The notes under the pieces are model-generated. The model saw nothing but the letters and a program-made list of their open reading frames with translations, was not told the origin of the DNA and made no database searches. The position numbers and the translations under genes were made by a program. From Chitinophaga cymbidii (GTDB lineage Bacteria; Bacteroidota; Bacteroidia; Chitinophagales; Chitinophagaceae), in the NCBI RefSeq assembly GCF_007992715.1, contig NZ_BKAU01000001.1, forward strand, positions 2,604,001 to 2,668,000: a DNA stretch of 64,000 nucleotides, given 5' to 3'. Below, one piece after another: positions 8,534 through 17,046 of this stretch. Within the stretch, counting starts at the first letter, position 1, and each line of letters begins with the position of its first letter.

Positions 8534-10051
8534 ATGAAGAAGATTATAAATAAGATTACAGGCGCTGTACTATTGCTCAGCATGCTGGTCTCTTCCTGTA
8601 CGAAAGATTTCAAGGAGATCAATACAAACCCGAATAACTCGCCTTTCGCGGTGCCCGCGCAAATGCTGGCCCCGGCCATGGTCAGCAGCATGACCTATAA
8701 CATGCTGCGCAACCGGAACTTCAACAATGAGCTGATGCAGGTAACGGTGGACATGAGCGAATCCGAAGGCAGGGTGTTCCGGTACGACTTCCGCGCCAAC
8801 TGGGCGGACTACCTTTACAACGGGCTGTACTCGGAGCTGACCAACTTCAAGGACATGTACAAATATGCAGCGGACAGCGTTGTGCTGAATGAATCTTACA
8901 TGGGCGTGTCGCTGATCTGCCAGTCCTGGCTCTATTCCATCCTCACGGATACCTACGGCGATATTCCCTTTTCCGAGTCCAATCTTGCACGGGAAGGCGA
9001 GGTGTTTGAACCGAAGTTCGACCGTCAGAAAGATATCTACATGGGCATCTTCAGCAACCTGGAGAAGGCCAACACGCTGCTCGCCGCAGCGGAAGGCGAC
9101 CTGACGCCTAACAGCGACCCGGTGTATTATGGCGATAACACCAAATGGCGCAAGTTCGGCAACTCGCTCTACCTGCGTTTGCTGTTACGCCTTTCCGGTA
9201 AAGCGGAAGTTTCCGACACCTGTATCAAAAAGATCAAGGAGATCGTGGAAACTAAAAAGTCCACCTACCCCATCATTTCCAGTAACGATGAATCCGCTAT
9301 CCTGCGGTGGACCGGCGCCGGGCCTTTTGCTTCTCCGTACATCGGTGTAAGGGAGCAGGACTTCCGTTCTCCGGGCCTCGGCGAATTCTTCCTGGACAAC
9401 CTGGTAAAATGGAACGATCCCCGCATCAACATTCCGGATTACGGTAAGGACGGTTTCAACAGGTGGGCCATTGCGCCTTCCCGCGGTTCTTACGTAGGCA
9501 TCCCGAGCGGCTACGCGCCCGGCCAGAACCCCGAAAAGCGATCCTATTTCTATTCCAATACTTCCAAAGCGTCTATGCAAACGGAGCCGCTCACCGGCAT
9601 GATCCTGAACTACGCGGAAATACAGTTCATCCTCGCGGAAGCGGCAGTGAAAGGCTGGATCAGCGGGTCCGCCGGCGATTTCTACAAGGCTGGCACGGAA
9701 GCGAGTATCAAGCTCTGGCTGCCGGACTACGACAAGCCCATCGAAGAATACCTGGCGGATGCGGATATCGACTGGCAGGAGGGTATGACGGAAGACGAGA
9801 AGATGGAACGCATCCATCTGCAGAAATACTACGCCCTGTTCTTTGTAGATATGCAGCAATGGTTTGAATACCGCCGCACCGGCCATCCCATATTGCCGAA
9901 AGGCCCCGGCCTGCGGAATAATGGCGTGATGCCCGCAAGGATGACTTACCCGGTATATGTGCAATCTACCAACCCTACCAATTATAAAGCCGCGGTAGCG
10001 GCGCAGGGGCCGGATGTGATCTCTACCGAAGTATGGTGGCAAAAACAATAA
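8534..10051 (+). CDS. SusD/RagB-like outer membrane lipoprotein (SusD-like_2 type)
   Basis: 505-aa surface lipoprotein that caps the SusC barrel and binds substrate. The lipoprotein signal is MKKIINKITGAVLLLSMLVSSC with the lipidated Cys at 22, followed by FKEINTNPN, the characteristic opening of the SusD-like_2 family. TPR-type helices follow (LICQSWLYSILTDTYGDIPFSE), and the C terminus ends in EVWWQKQ, also typical. The start is the ATG 10 bp after the susC stop; an upstream ATG in the same frame overlaps susC and would spoil the signal peptide. It is co-transcribed with susC and the DUF5689 gene. The ligand cannot be told from sequence. Confidence 0.92.
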   Translation: MKKIINKITGAVLLLSMLVSSCTKDFKEINTNPNNSPFAVPAQMLAPAMVSSMTYNMLRNRNFNNELMQVTVDMSESEGRVFRYDFRANWADYLYNGLYSELTNFKDMYKYAADSVVLNESYMGVSLICQSWLYSILTDTYGDIPFSESNLAREGEVFEPKFDRQKDIYMGIFSNLEKANTLLAAAEGDLTPNSDPVYYGDNTKWRKFGNSLYLRLLLRLSGKAEVSDTCIKKIKEIVETKKSTYPIISSNDESAILRWTGAGPFASPYIGVREQDFRSPGLGEFFLDNLVKWNDPRINIPDYGKDGFNRWAIAPSRGSYVGIPSGYAPGQNPEKRSYFYSNTSKASMQTEPLTGMILNYAEIQFILAEAAVKGWISGSAGDFYKAGTEASIKLWLPDYDKPIEEYLADADIDWQEGMTEDEKMERIHLQKYYALFFVDMQQWFEYRRTGHPILPKGPGLRNNGVMPARMTYPVYVQSTNPTNYKAAVAAQGPDVISTEVWWQKQ

Positions 10052-10070
10052 CAGTCTAAAAAAACAGGCA

Positions 10071-11597
10071 ATGAAAAAACTAACAATATATTTTTCTCTT
10101 TTGCTGTCGCTGGTCACGCTGTGGGGTTGTGAAACCGATAATACTTATCCCGGCGGACAATTAAGCCCGTTCATGGCTACGTACGATATCAGGAACCTCT
10201 ACAGAGGCAGCGATGTAACGCTCACCACACAGAACATGATCGGCGCTACGCAGCTCACCGGCGTGGTAGTATCCGATCACTCCGGCGGCAACATGCCCGA
10301 AGGATTGCTGCTGATCCAGGACCGCCGCCGCCTTTCGCAGCTCCGCGGTATTGCGATCAACATCGGCGCGGACGCGGCGAATTATGTGCCCGGCGATTCG
10401 GTGGTAGTGACTGTTGACGGAGCGGTATTGAAAAGAGTGAACGGCATGCTGCAGCTCACCGGCGTTCCCGCTACAGCCGTGAAGAAAGTGGCTTCCGGCG
10501 TCAACATTCCGCTGAACCTGGTACGTTCCAGCCAGCTGCTGGCAGACCCGGAAAGATATGAAAGCACTTTTGTAGTGCTGGTGAAAGGTGGTTTTAACCC
10601 GCTGCCCAAGCCGGGGGACAAGCTGGCGGGCGAGAAAGTGATGAACGACGGTTTCGGGGAGATCATCCTGCATACAGAAGCGGATGCCGAATTTGCGGAA
10701 ACACAGGCGCCTTTCAATGCCAACTATTACAGTGTTGTTTTCAATACACTGAACGATAAAGACTCCCTGGTGCCGCACCTCCGCGTTCGCACCAGCGAAG
10801 ACATTGTAGTGCTCGGCTCGGAAGTGGTGAAAACGCCGGTGATCATCACCGGCTTTATGAGCGACCTGGACGGCGGCGACGGTAACTACGAATACGTGCA
10901 GATGATGGCTACGGAAGACATCGACTTTGCCGCAACGCCGTATGCCGTAGTGGTGACCGGTAACGCCAATGCCTCTACGCCGGCAGGCCACCCGATACAG
11001 GGATGGGCCACTGGCGGCAAGCGTACTTTCAAATTCAGTTTGTACGAAGGCTTCGCCGCGAAAGGTACTTTCTTCTATGTGGGCGGCTCCGGTAAAAAGA
11101 TCAATGGCTCCAAATCTACCAGCATCGCCAGCTCCAACTGGATCAGGTCTTTCGACTATACCGTGCAGGGCGGCGACGCTTTCGGCAATCCTACCACCGG
11201 CCTGTTCCCCAACAGCGGCAACGCTTCCGGCGTTGCAGTGTTTGCGGACTCCGCGATCACTGTGGATTCAAAACCGGTAGACGTGCTCTTCGTTTCCACC
11301 GGGGGCAGCCTGTACACGCCGGGCCCGCCGCCGAGAGGGTATTTCATCACGAATACCGACTGGTATGATGTGAAGAATCCCATCACGCTTGAGGACCAGC
11401 CTTATTTCATGTCCGGCTCCAACACGCTTGCGCTCAAGTACAACGGCGGCCAGCAATACTTCAACCTGATGGGCGGTGTATACAACGTTTCACTGGGTAA
11501 ATGGACGACTGCCAGATCGCAGACCGCGTTGCTGCTGAACAGGCAATCTGTTATTACGGATATTGAAGGAGAGGGGGCTACGCAGATGGTGGAGTAA
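10071..11597 (+). CDS. DUF5689-domain lipoprotein, third member of the SusCD operon
   Basis: 508-aa lipoprotein with signal MKKLTIYFSLLLSLVTLWGC (Cys 20). Residues about 30-250 look like the DUF5689 domain found in lipoproteins encoded next to SusC/SusD-like_2 pairs (IRNLYRGSDVTL, LTGVVVSDHSGGNMPEGLLLIQD, GIAINIG, PGDSVVVTVDGAVLKRVNGM). The C-terminal half is beta-rich with Gly/Ser turns and no catalytic motif that I recognise. It starts 19 bp after the SusD-like gene and ends at a strong bidirectional terminator, so it is the last gene of the operon. It is probably an accessory surface binding protein, by position only. Confidence 0.75.
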   Translation: MKKLTIYFSLLLSLVTLWGCETDNTYPGGQLSPFMATYDIRNLYRGSDVTLTTQNMIGATQLTGVVVSDHSGGNMPEGLLLIQDRRRLSQLRGIAINIGADAANYVPGDSVVVTVDGAVLKRVNGMLQLTGVPATAVKKVASGVNIPLNLVRSSQLLADPERYESTFVVLVKGGFNPLPKPGDKLAGEKVMNDGFGEIILHTEADAEFAETQAPFNANYYSVVFNTLNDKDSLVPHLRVRTSEDIVVLGSEVVKTPVIITGFMSDLDGGDGNYEYVQMMATEDIDFAATPYAVVVTGNANASTPAGHPIQGWATGGKRTFKFSLYEGFAAKGTFFYVGGSGKKINGSKSTSIASSNWIRSFDYTVQGGDAFGNPTTGLFPNSGNASGVAVFADSAITVDSKPVDVLFVSTGGSLYTPGPPPRGYFITNTDWYDVKNPITLEDQPYFMSGSNTLALKYNGGQQYFNLMGGVYNVSLGKWTTARSQTALLLNRQSVITDIEGEGATQMVE

Positions 11598-11617
11598 GAC
11601 ATAGCAGTAATAAACAA

Positions 11618-11652
11618 AGAGGGCTGACCATTATTTTTTGGTCAGCCCTTTT
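11618..11652. terminator. Bidirectional hairpin terminator between convergent operons
   Basis: Perfect 11-bp stem AGGGCTGACCA / TGGTCAGCCCT (11620-11630 with 11639-11649) and an 8-nt loop. T runs follow on the plus side and A runs flank the left, so it works for both the DUF5689 operon and the minus-strand SusCD operon. Confidence 0.85.
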
Positions 11653-11673
11653 ACTTACTCAACCCTTATTCAT

Positions 11674-12066
11674 CTAAGGCGTAACATTGATCGTAAACGT
11701 CCGGCTGGTGCGTTTGTTATCCGCATCCACCGCATCTACTCTTACGATTGTTTGCCGCGATATGCCGGACAGCGCGTAGTTGAGATTATACACATTCGGT
11801 GCAAGCTGGAAGTCCGTATAAGTTTCCAGCAGCGCATCGTTGCTGTACAGCTTTATTTCCTTCAGCTTCATGGGTGCGCTGACGCGCGCTTTAACCGTCC
11901 ATTCGCTGTCGCCGCCGCTCAATGTGGTTGACACGAAGTCAGCGTTTTCCACCCGGTCATTTTCATAGAACAGCACTTCGGGCACGAATTTATCGAACAG
12001 ATCGTCCTTTTTGCAGCTGCTGAAGGCAGCCAGCGCCAGTACACATAATAGCAATATCTTTTTCAT
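11674..12066 (-). CDS. Small lipoprotein with Ig-like beta fold, end of tandem SusCD operon
   Basis: 130-aa lipoprotein: signal MKKILLLCVLALAAFSSC with Cys 18, then a domain of about 100 residues with alternating beta strands. Its ending, VRVDAVDADNKRTSRTFTINV, resembles bacterial Ig/cadherin-like modules. It follows the SusD gene by 18 bp and is the last gene before the terminator. Genes in this position in polysaccharide-utilisation loci often encode surface glycan-binding proteins, but this one is much shorter than those, and no ligand-binding signature is visible. The function is unknown. Confidence 0.7.
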   Translation of the reverse strand: MKKILLLCVLALAAFSSCKKDDLFDKFVPEVLFYENDRVENADFVSTTLSGGDSEWTVKARVSAPMKLKEIKLYSNDALLETYTDFQLAPNVYNLNYALSGISRQTIVRVDAVDADNKRTSRTFTINVTP

Positions 12067-12084
12067 CTGTTTAATATTTAAAGG

Positions 12085-13923
12085 TTACCAGCCGGGATTT
12101 TGCTGCATGTTTGGATTGTTGTTCACTTCTGACTGCGGCAGCGGCAGCAGGTTGTGCCGGGGTTGAAACACCCGTCTTTCCCATACCTTGATCGTGTATT
12201 CGAAGGTCCCGTCCAGCTTTTTGAATATATCATGCTCATACACCACTTTCTGCGTATGTTCCCCGATGAGCCAGCGGCGGATGTCGAAGAAGCGGTGCTC
12301 TTCAAATGCCAGCTCTATCCTGCGTTCGTTGCGGATGAACTTGCGCATCTGCTGCTGGTCGTTCACATTCCATCCATTTTTTGTAAATGTTTCCGTTACG
12401 TCCGGCATGTCCGCTCTTTCCCTGATCTGGTCGAGCACGCTGATCACTTCCGTGCGGGCGGCGCCGTCCGGCAGATATTCATTGAGCGCTTCGGCGTAGC
12501 TCAGCAGCATTTCCACGAAACGGTACAGCGGGAAGTTATGATTGGTTTGTCCGGTTACGCCGTTGTTCAGCGAGATGTTCTTCGGGTCCATGAACTTGCG
12601 GAGGAAGAGGCCGGTATGGCCGTACCCGGTAAGGTATTCCTGACCGAGGGAGCCGTCTTCACTGCGCCAGGGGTTGAACGTTACGCCGCCGAACCTGGAG
12701 CCATTGTACCAGAGCGAGTGATAGAAACGGGAATCCCTGTTTTCGTAGGGATGCTGCGGATCGAAGCCGGAAGCGGGATTCACCAGGAACTGCCCGTTGC
12801 CGTCGAGTAAGGGAACGCCATAGTCATCGGTCTGGTAAACAGGATACCCTTCTTTTGTTTCAAAGCAGGCGGCGTAGTTGTAGGTGGGCAGGGTGTAGGA
12901 GGCGTCTCCCGCTTTCTGCATCGCGCCGGGCAGCTGCCATTTATCCAGCTCGTTCGTCATGCCTTTTTTACCATAGCTGAGGATGATCTCCGGGTTTACG
13001 CGGGTGATGAAAACATTGAACCAGCCCATTGCCTTGTAGGAGCCGGGGTAGGAGTTCTTGGAACCGAAATAGTTGTTCGCTTCTGTTTTCACCACGAGGT
13101 TGTACACGGGCGCGCCGTTCTCGTCCGTATGGTCGATCACCGCTTTGGCGGCGTCCGCCGCTTCTTTCCAGCGGTTCACATCGTAGTCGCCCCATGACCA
13201 GGGGCTGGCAGGGCCGGAGGTGGTGCCGTTGAACAGCGGGCTGGCGAGGTGCAGCAGCAAACGCGCTTTGATGGCTTTGGCGAAGCCGCTGGTCACACGC
13301 ATGTAATCGATGCCCGTTTGCCGGGCCGGGAGATGCGCCGCCGCGGTGTCGCATTGCGCGAGGATGAACTCTTTTACTTCCGCCAGGTTGGCGCGGGCGG
13401 AGTACAATTCGGGTGAATCGCGTTGCAGCACTTTGGTAATGATGGGCACGCCGCCGTACCAGCGTACCAGCTCCGCATAGTAAAATGCGCGGAGGCAGAG
13501 TGCTTCGTATTTCAGGCGGGTGCGTATCTCTTCATCGCTCATGTATTGCTCCGGATCGGGCGGCACATTGTCGATCTTGCTGAGGAAAAGATTGCAGGCG
13601 CGGATAGCGGCATAGTAGTCCGCCCAGCGCTTGAACTTGTCCGGCAGGCTCGTGGGATTGTAGGCGCCCACATGTACGTTGTTCACCCAACCCCACCAGG
13701 GCCGTGATTCGCCGTCGTCCGTAGCGGCGTCCAGGTATACGTTGTTATCCCATCCGTAAGGAATGCGGCGGTAGATGTCCGTCAGGAATTCCTTGGTGTA
13801 CTTCGCGTTGGAGAACACCCTGTCTTCATTGAGATCTCCTGATTCCGCTTTGTCCAGCAGGCCCGCTCCGTCTTTGGTGCAGGAGAAGAGCAGGAGAAGC
13901 AGTAAATATTTTAACCGGTGCAT
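12085..13923 (-). CDS. SusD/RagB-family outer membrane lipoprotein
   Basis: 612-aa SusD-type lipoprotein. Signal MHRLKYLLLLLLFSC with lipidation at Cys 15. It has the N-terminal SusD helices (LTDIYRRIPYGW, RWADYYAAIRACNLFLSKID), a TPR region (YEALCLRAFYYAELVRWYGGVPII) and a C-terminal RagB part with the family hallmark IRNERRIELAFEEHRFFDIRRW (near residue 535). It ends LPLPQSEVNNNPNMQQNPGW. It is paired with the SusC encoded 18 bp upstream (13942-17025). Its closest relative in the window by motif is the SusD at 17047-18837, so the two pairs probably arose by duplication or serve related ligands. Confidence 0.93.
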   Translation of the reverse strand: MHRLKYLLLLLLFSCTKDGAGLLDKAESGDLNEDRVFSNAKYTKEFLTDIYRRIPYGWDNNVYLDAATDDGESRPWWGWVNNVHVGAYNPTSLPDKFKRWADYYAAIRACNLFLSKIDNVPPDPEQYMSDEEIRTRLKYEALCLRAFYYAELVRWYGGVPIITKVLQRDSPELYSARANLAEVKEFILAQCDTAAAHLPARQTGIDYMRVTSGFAKAIKARLLLHLASPLFNGTTSGPASPWSWGDYDVNRWKEAADAAKAVIDHTDENGAPVYNLVVKTEANNYFGSKNSYPGSYKAMGWFNVFITRVNPEIILSYGKKGMTNELDKWQLPGAMQKAGDASYTLPTYNYAACFETKEGYPVYQTDDYGVPLLDGNGQFLVNPASGFDPQHPYENRDSRFYHSLWYNGSRFGGVTFNPWRSEDGSLGQEYLTGYGHTGLFLRKFMDPKNISLNNGVTGQTNHNFPLYRFVEMLLSYAEALNEYLPDGAARTEVISVLDQIRERADMPDVTETFTKNGWNVNDQQQMRKFIRNERRIELAFEEHRFFDIRRWLIGEHTQKVVYEHDIFKKLDGTFEYTIKVWERRVFQPRHNLLPLPQSEVNNNPNMQQNPGW

Positions 13924-13941
13924 AATTGATCGTTTTAAATG

Positions 13942-16900
13942 TTACAGGGAAACCCTGATGCCGAAATTCCAGGTTCTGAACTGCGGGTATGAATTACCTG
14001 TTTCGCTGCCCGATTCAGGGTCCCAGTTCAGCATGTCGTCGAAGGTCAGCAGGTTGGTGCCGTTGGCGAATATCCTTGCGCTGGATATTTTGATCTTTGA
14101 CAGCATGGCTTTGGACAGGTTGTATCCTACTTCCACATTCTTCAGGCGGATGTAGTTGCGGGAATACAGCCAGTAGGTGGATTTCCGGTGGTTGTTGGTG
14201 TTTTCGCTCGGATGAAGGCGCGGATAAGTGGCATTATCCCAGGAGGAAGGATCGTCCGGGTTGTACCTGCCGAGGTGATGCTGCATCACTTTGCCGAGCG
14301 CAAAGAATTCCCATACCGCATCTTCCCGGAAATACATGTCCGCTCCGCCGGCGCCCTGCAGCAGGATGTTGACATCCACATTGCGGTAGCTGCCGCCGAA
14401 GGAGATGCCGTAGATATGCTGCGGCACCTTGCCTTTGCCGATGGCGCCCACATCATAGCTGTCTATGATGCCGTCGCCGTTCAAGTCCTTATACCGGATA
14501 TCACCGGGATATACCACGCCAAAGGAAGGAATGGCGATATCTTTTTTGAGCACGGGGAAACCGCCTTCGAGCAGCAGCTCGCCGTTGCCGTCCTGCTCAA
14601 AGTCATTGCGGGAATACAGCCCCATGTCCGTCAACCCGAAATGCTGACCGATCTGCTTGCCTTCGATCCTTTGCCAGTCGTACCGCTTGCCCTCTTCATC
14701 GATCCGTTCAATGACGTTGCGCGCGAAGGTGAAATTACCTTTGATGAAATAGGTGAATGCGCCGACCTTGTCGTTATAGCTGACTTCAAAATCGATGCCC
14801 TTGTTGGTCACGCGGCCGATGTTTTCCGGCGGCAATCCCTGCCCGTCCTTTCTCGTATCGTTCTGCGGGTTGTTCATGCCGAACAGCAGGGGAATGGAAT
14901 ACGGGATGGCCAGGATGTCCCGGCGTTTTTCGAGGAACACGTCCGCCGTAACGGAGATCTTGCTGTTCATCATTTTTGCGTCAAAGCCGATGTTGGATTT
15001 TTTGGCTCTTTCCCAGGTCACGAAGGCGTTGCCGGGCTGACCTTCAATGATCCCTCTTTCAGAATTGGGATTCTCTCCCCAGAAATATTTCCATCCGTCT
15101 TCATTCGGCGCATAAATGTACCGTTGCTCATAGAGGTAGCTGAAGTCGCCGATCTTGTCATTCCCGATCTCGCCATACGATCCCCTGATCTTGAGGTAAT
15201 TCACAAAATGAATGTTGTCTTTCCAGAATCTTTCTTCCGACGGCACCCAGCCCATAGACACAGCCGGGAAGAAGCCGAACCGCCGGCTGGGATCGAATTG
15301 CCGGGAACCGTTGTAGCCGGCGTTCACTTCAAAGAGGTATTTGCTGCGGTATGCGTAGGTGGCGCGGCCTACCCATCCGAGATAACCGGTGGGTATCCTG
15401 CCTTCATCGAAGTACTGGCTTTGCTGGTAAAGTATCATACCGGTAACGGCATGATCGTCGAAGGCGCGGTTGTAGTTGAAAGCGCCCTCAAAGGATTGCC
15501 TGCGCCTGCCGGGGCCTTTGCCGGTGGAAATGGACAGCTCGGTGGGAGATTTGTTGAGGATGTAGTCACCGAAGCGCGTGTATTCCCACAGTTCCGGTTT
15601 CTCCACAATATCCCTGCGGGATTCATAGTTGCTGTTGAAGCCGATGAGGGTGCGGAAGGACAGCCCTTTAATGAACATGCCCAGGTCCTGCGTAGCCTTG
15701 AACGCGCCTTCCAGCACATTGGTGTTGCGGTTGCGGTTGCCGAACTGCGAGAGCAGGGCGTAGGGGGACAGGCGTGTTTCGTCGGAACGCCCGCCGATGG
15801 AGCCGTCCGGGTTGATGTAGGGCGCCCAGTTGGGAGGGAGCCTGCGGAGCTTGTCGAACAGGTCTTCCCCGAAGTTCGGCTGCTTCCTTACTTCAAATCG
15901 TCCCGTCAGGTCTACACCTACTTTCAGGGTAGGGTTCACGGTGAAGTCCAGGTTCGAGCGGAAGCTGAAGCGCTCGAAGTTGGAGTTGGTTTCATACCGG
16001 GAGTTGGGTATTTCTTTATACAGCCCTTCCTGGTGAAGATGGTTGGCGGAGATGAAATATCCCAGCACTTCGTTGCCGCCTCTTACGCTGAGGTTGGACA
16101 TTTGCTGCCAGGAACCGTCCCTTACAAAATCACGGTAGTAGTCATTATCGGGGTGCGTGTACGGGGAATTGCCGAGGCGGTAATGCTCGAGGTCGCTTGC
16201 GGAATATTCGGCCGGTTTGCCTTCGTTCTTCAGCGCTTCGTTGGTCAGCATGGCGAAGTCGTAAGAACCGAGGTATTCGGGAATGCGGATCGCTTCCTGT
16301 ACGGCGGCTTGTGTGGACAGGCTCAATACCGGCCGGCCTTTGATGCCGCGTTTGGTGGTGATGAGGATCACGCCGTTCGCGCCGCGTACGCCGTAGGCCG
16401 CGGTGGCGGAGGCGTCTTTCAATACGGAGAATGTTTCAATGTCCGTCGGATCGATCTGCCGCCATTCTCTTTCCAGTCCGTCTACCAGTACCAGCGGTGC
16501 GGTGGTGTTGGTGGTAGCCATACCGCGCACGTATATCTCGGCATTGTCGCTGCCCGGCTTGCCGGCGCCCATGATGGTCACCACGCCGGACACACGGCCG
16601 GCGATGGCATTCGTAAGGTTGGGCGTGGATGATTTTTGCAGCTCTTCGGCATCCACCTGCGAGATGGCGCCTACTACGCTTGCTTTCTTTTGTGTGCCGT
16701 AGCCCACTACCACAATATCGCCCAGCTTCGTAGCGTCCGAAGCCAGCCTGATGTTAAAGTTGGAAATGTTTTTAATGGGCAGTTCCTGTGTTACATACCC
16801 GATGTAGGATATTTGCAGGATGCCCGTGTTGCCGGAAACGGTCAGCTTGAACCTTCCGTCGGGGTCGGTGATGGCGCGGTTGTTCGTGCCTTTTTCCATG

Positions 16901-17025
16901 ACGTTCGCACCTATCAGCACTTCGCCGGCGTCGTCCACCACTTTGCCCGTGATCTCCCTGCTCTGCGCGAAAAGTTCCGGCAGGCAAAAGAGCAGCAGTA
17001 TGATAATTGATAACAGTTTTTTCAT
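13942..17025 (-). CDS. SusC/RagA-family TonB-linked outer membrane transporter
   Basis: 1027-aa TonB-dependent transporter. Signal peptide MKKLLSIIILLLFCLPELFA, carboxypeptidase-regulatory-like domain at about 23-105 (EITGKVVDDAGEVLIGANV), TonB box GDIVVVGYGTQKKASVVGAI, and a plug with LVLVDGLEREWRQID and KDASATAAYGVRGANGVILI. The barrel contains periplasmic-turn motifs such as DIRYKDLNGDGIID. Second SusC of a tandem operon, 21 bp after the preceding SusD. No STN domain is present, so regulation is expected from the LacI regulator encoded across the divergent promoter region and not from a sigma/anti-sigma system. Confidence 0.94.
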   Translation of the reverse strand: MKKLLSIIILLLFCLPELFAQSREITGKVVDDAGEVLIGANVMEKGTNNRAITDPDGRFKLTVSGNTGILQISYIGYVTQELPIKNISNFNIRLASDATKLGDIVVVGYGTQKKASVVGAISQVDAEELQKSSTPNLTNAIAGRVSGVVTIMGAGKPGSDNAEIYVRGMATTNTTAPLVLVDGLEREWRQIDPTDIETFSVLKDASATAAYGVRGANGVILITTKRGIKGRPVLSLSTQAAVQEAIRIPEYLGSYDFAMLTNEALKNEGKPAEYSASDLEHYRLGNSPYTHPDNDYYRDFVRDGSWQQMSNLSVRGGNEVLGYFISANHLHQEGLYKEIPNSRYETNSNFERFSFRSNLDFTVNPTLKVGVDLTGRFEVRKQPNFGEDLFDKLRRLPPNWAPYINPDGSIGGRSDETRLSPYALLSQFGNRNRNTNVLEGAFKATQDLGMFIKGLSFRTLIGFNSNYESRRDIVEKPELWEYTRFGDYILNKSPTELSISTGKGPGRRRQSFEGAFNYNRAFDDHAVTGMILYQQSQYFDEGRIPTGYLGWVGRATYAYRSKYLFEVNAGYNGSRQFDPSRRFGFFPAVSMGWVPSEERFWKDNIHFVNYLKIRGSYGEIGNDKIGDFSYLYEQRYIYAPNEDGWKYFWGENPNSERGIIEGQPGNAFVTWERAKKSNIGFDAKMMNSKISVTADVFLEKRRDILAIPYSIPLLFGMNNPQNDTRKDGQGLPPENIGRVTNKGIDFEVSYNDKVGAFTYFIKGNFTFARNVIERIDEEGKRYDWQRIEGKQIGQHFGLTDMGLYSRNDFEQDGNGELLLEGGFPVLKKDIAIPSFGVVYPGDIRYKDLNGDGIIDSYDVGAIGKGKVPQHIYGISFGGSYRNVDVNILLQGAGGADMYFREDAVWEFFALGKVMQHHLGRYNPDDPSSWDNATYPRLHPSENTNNHRKSTYWLYSRNYIRLKNVEVGYNLSKAMLSKIKISSARIFANGTNLLTFDDMLNWDPESGSETGNSYPQFRTWNFGIRVSL

Positions 17026-17046
17026 CTTTCTGAGATTTAAGGTTAC

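Noticed and set aside
11618..11652. Possible regulatory palindrome downstream of the DUF5689 gene
   Set aside because: Position between convergent genes and flanking T/A runs make it an ordinary bidirectional terminator.
14188..16632. 814-codon open frame on the plus strand opposite the SusC gene
   Set aside because: It is antisense to a clear SusC gene, has no family resemblance and arises from the codon bias of the real gene.
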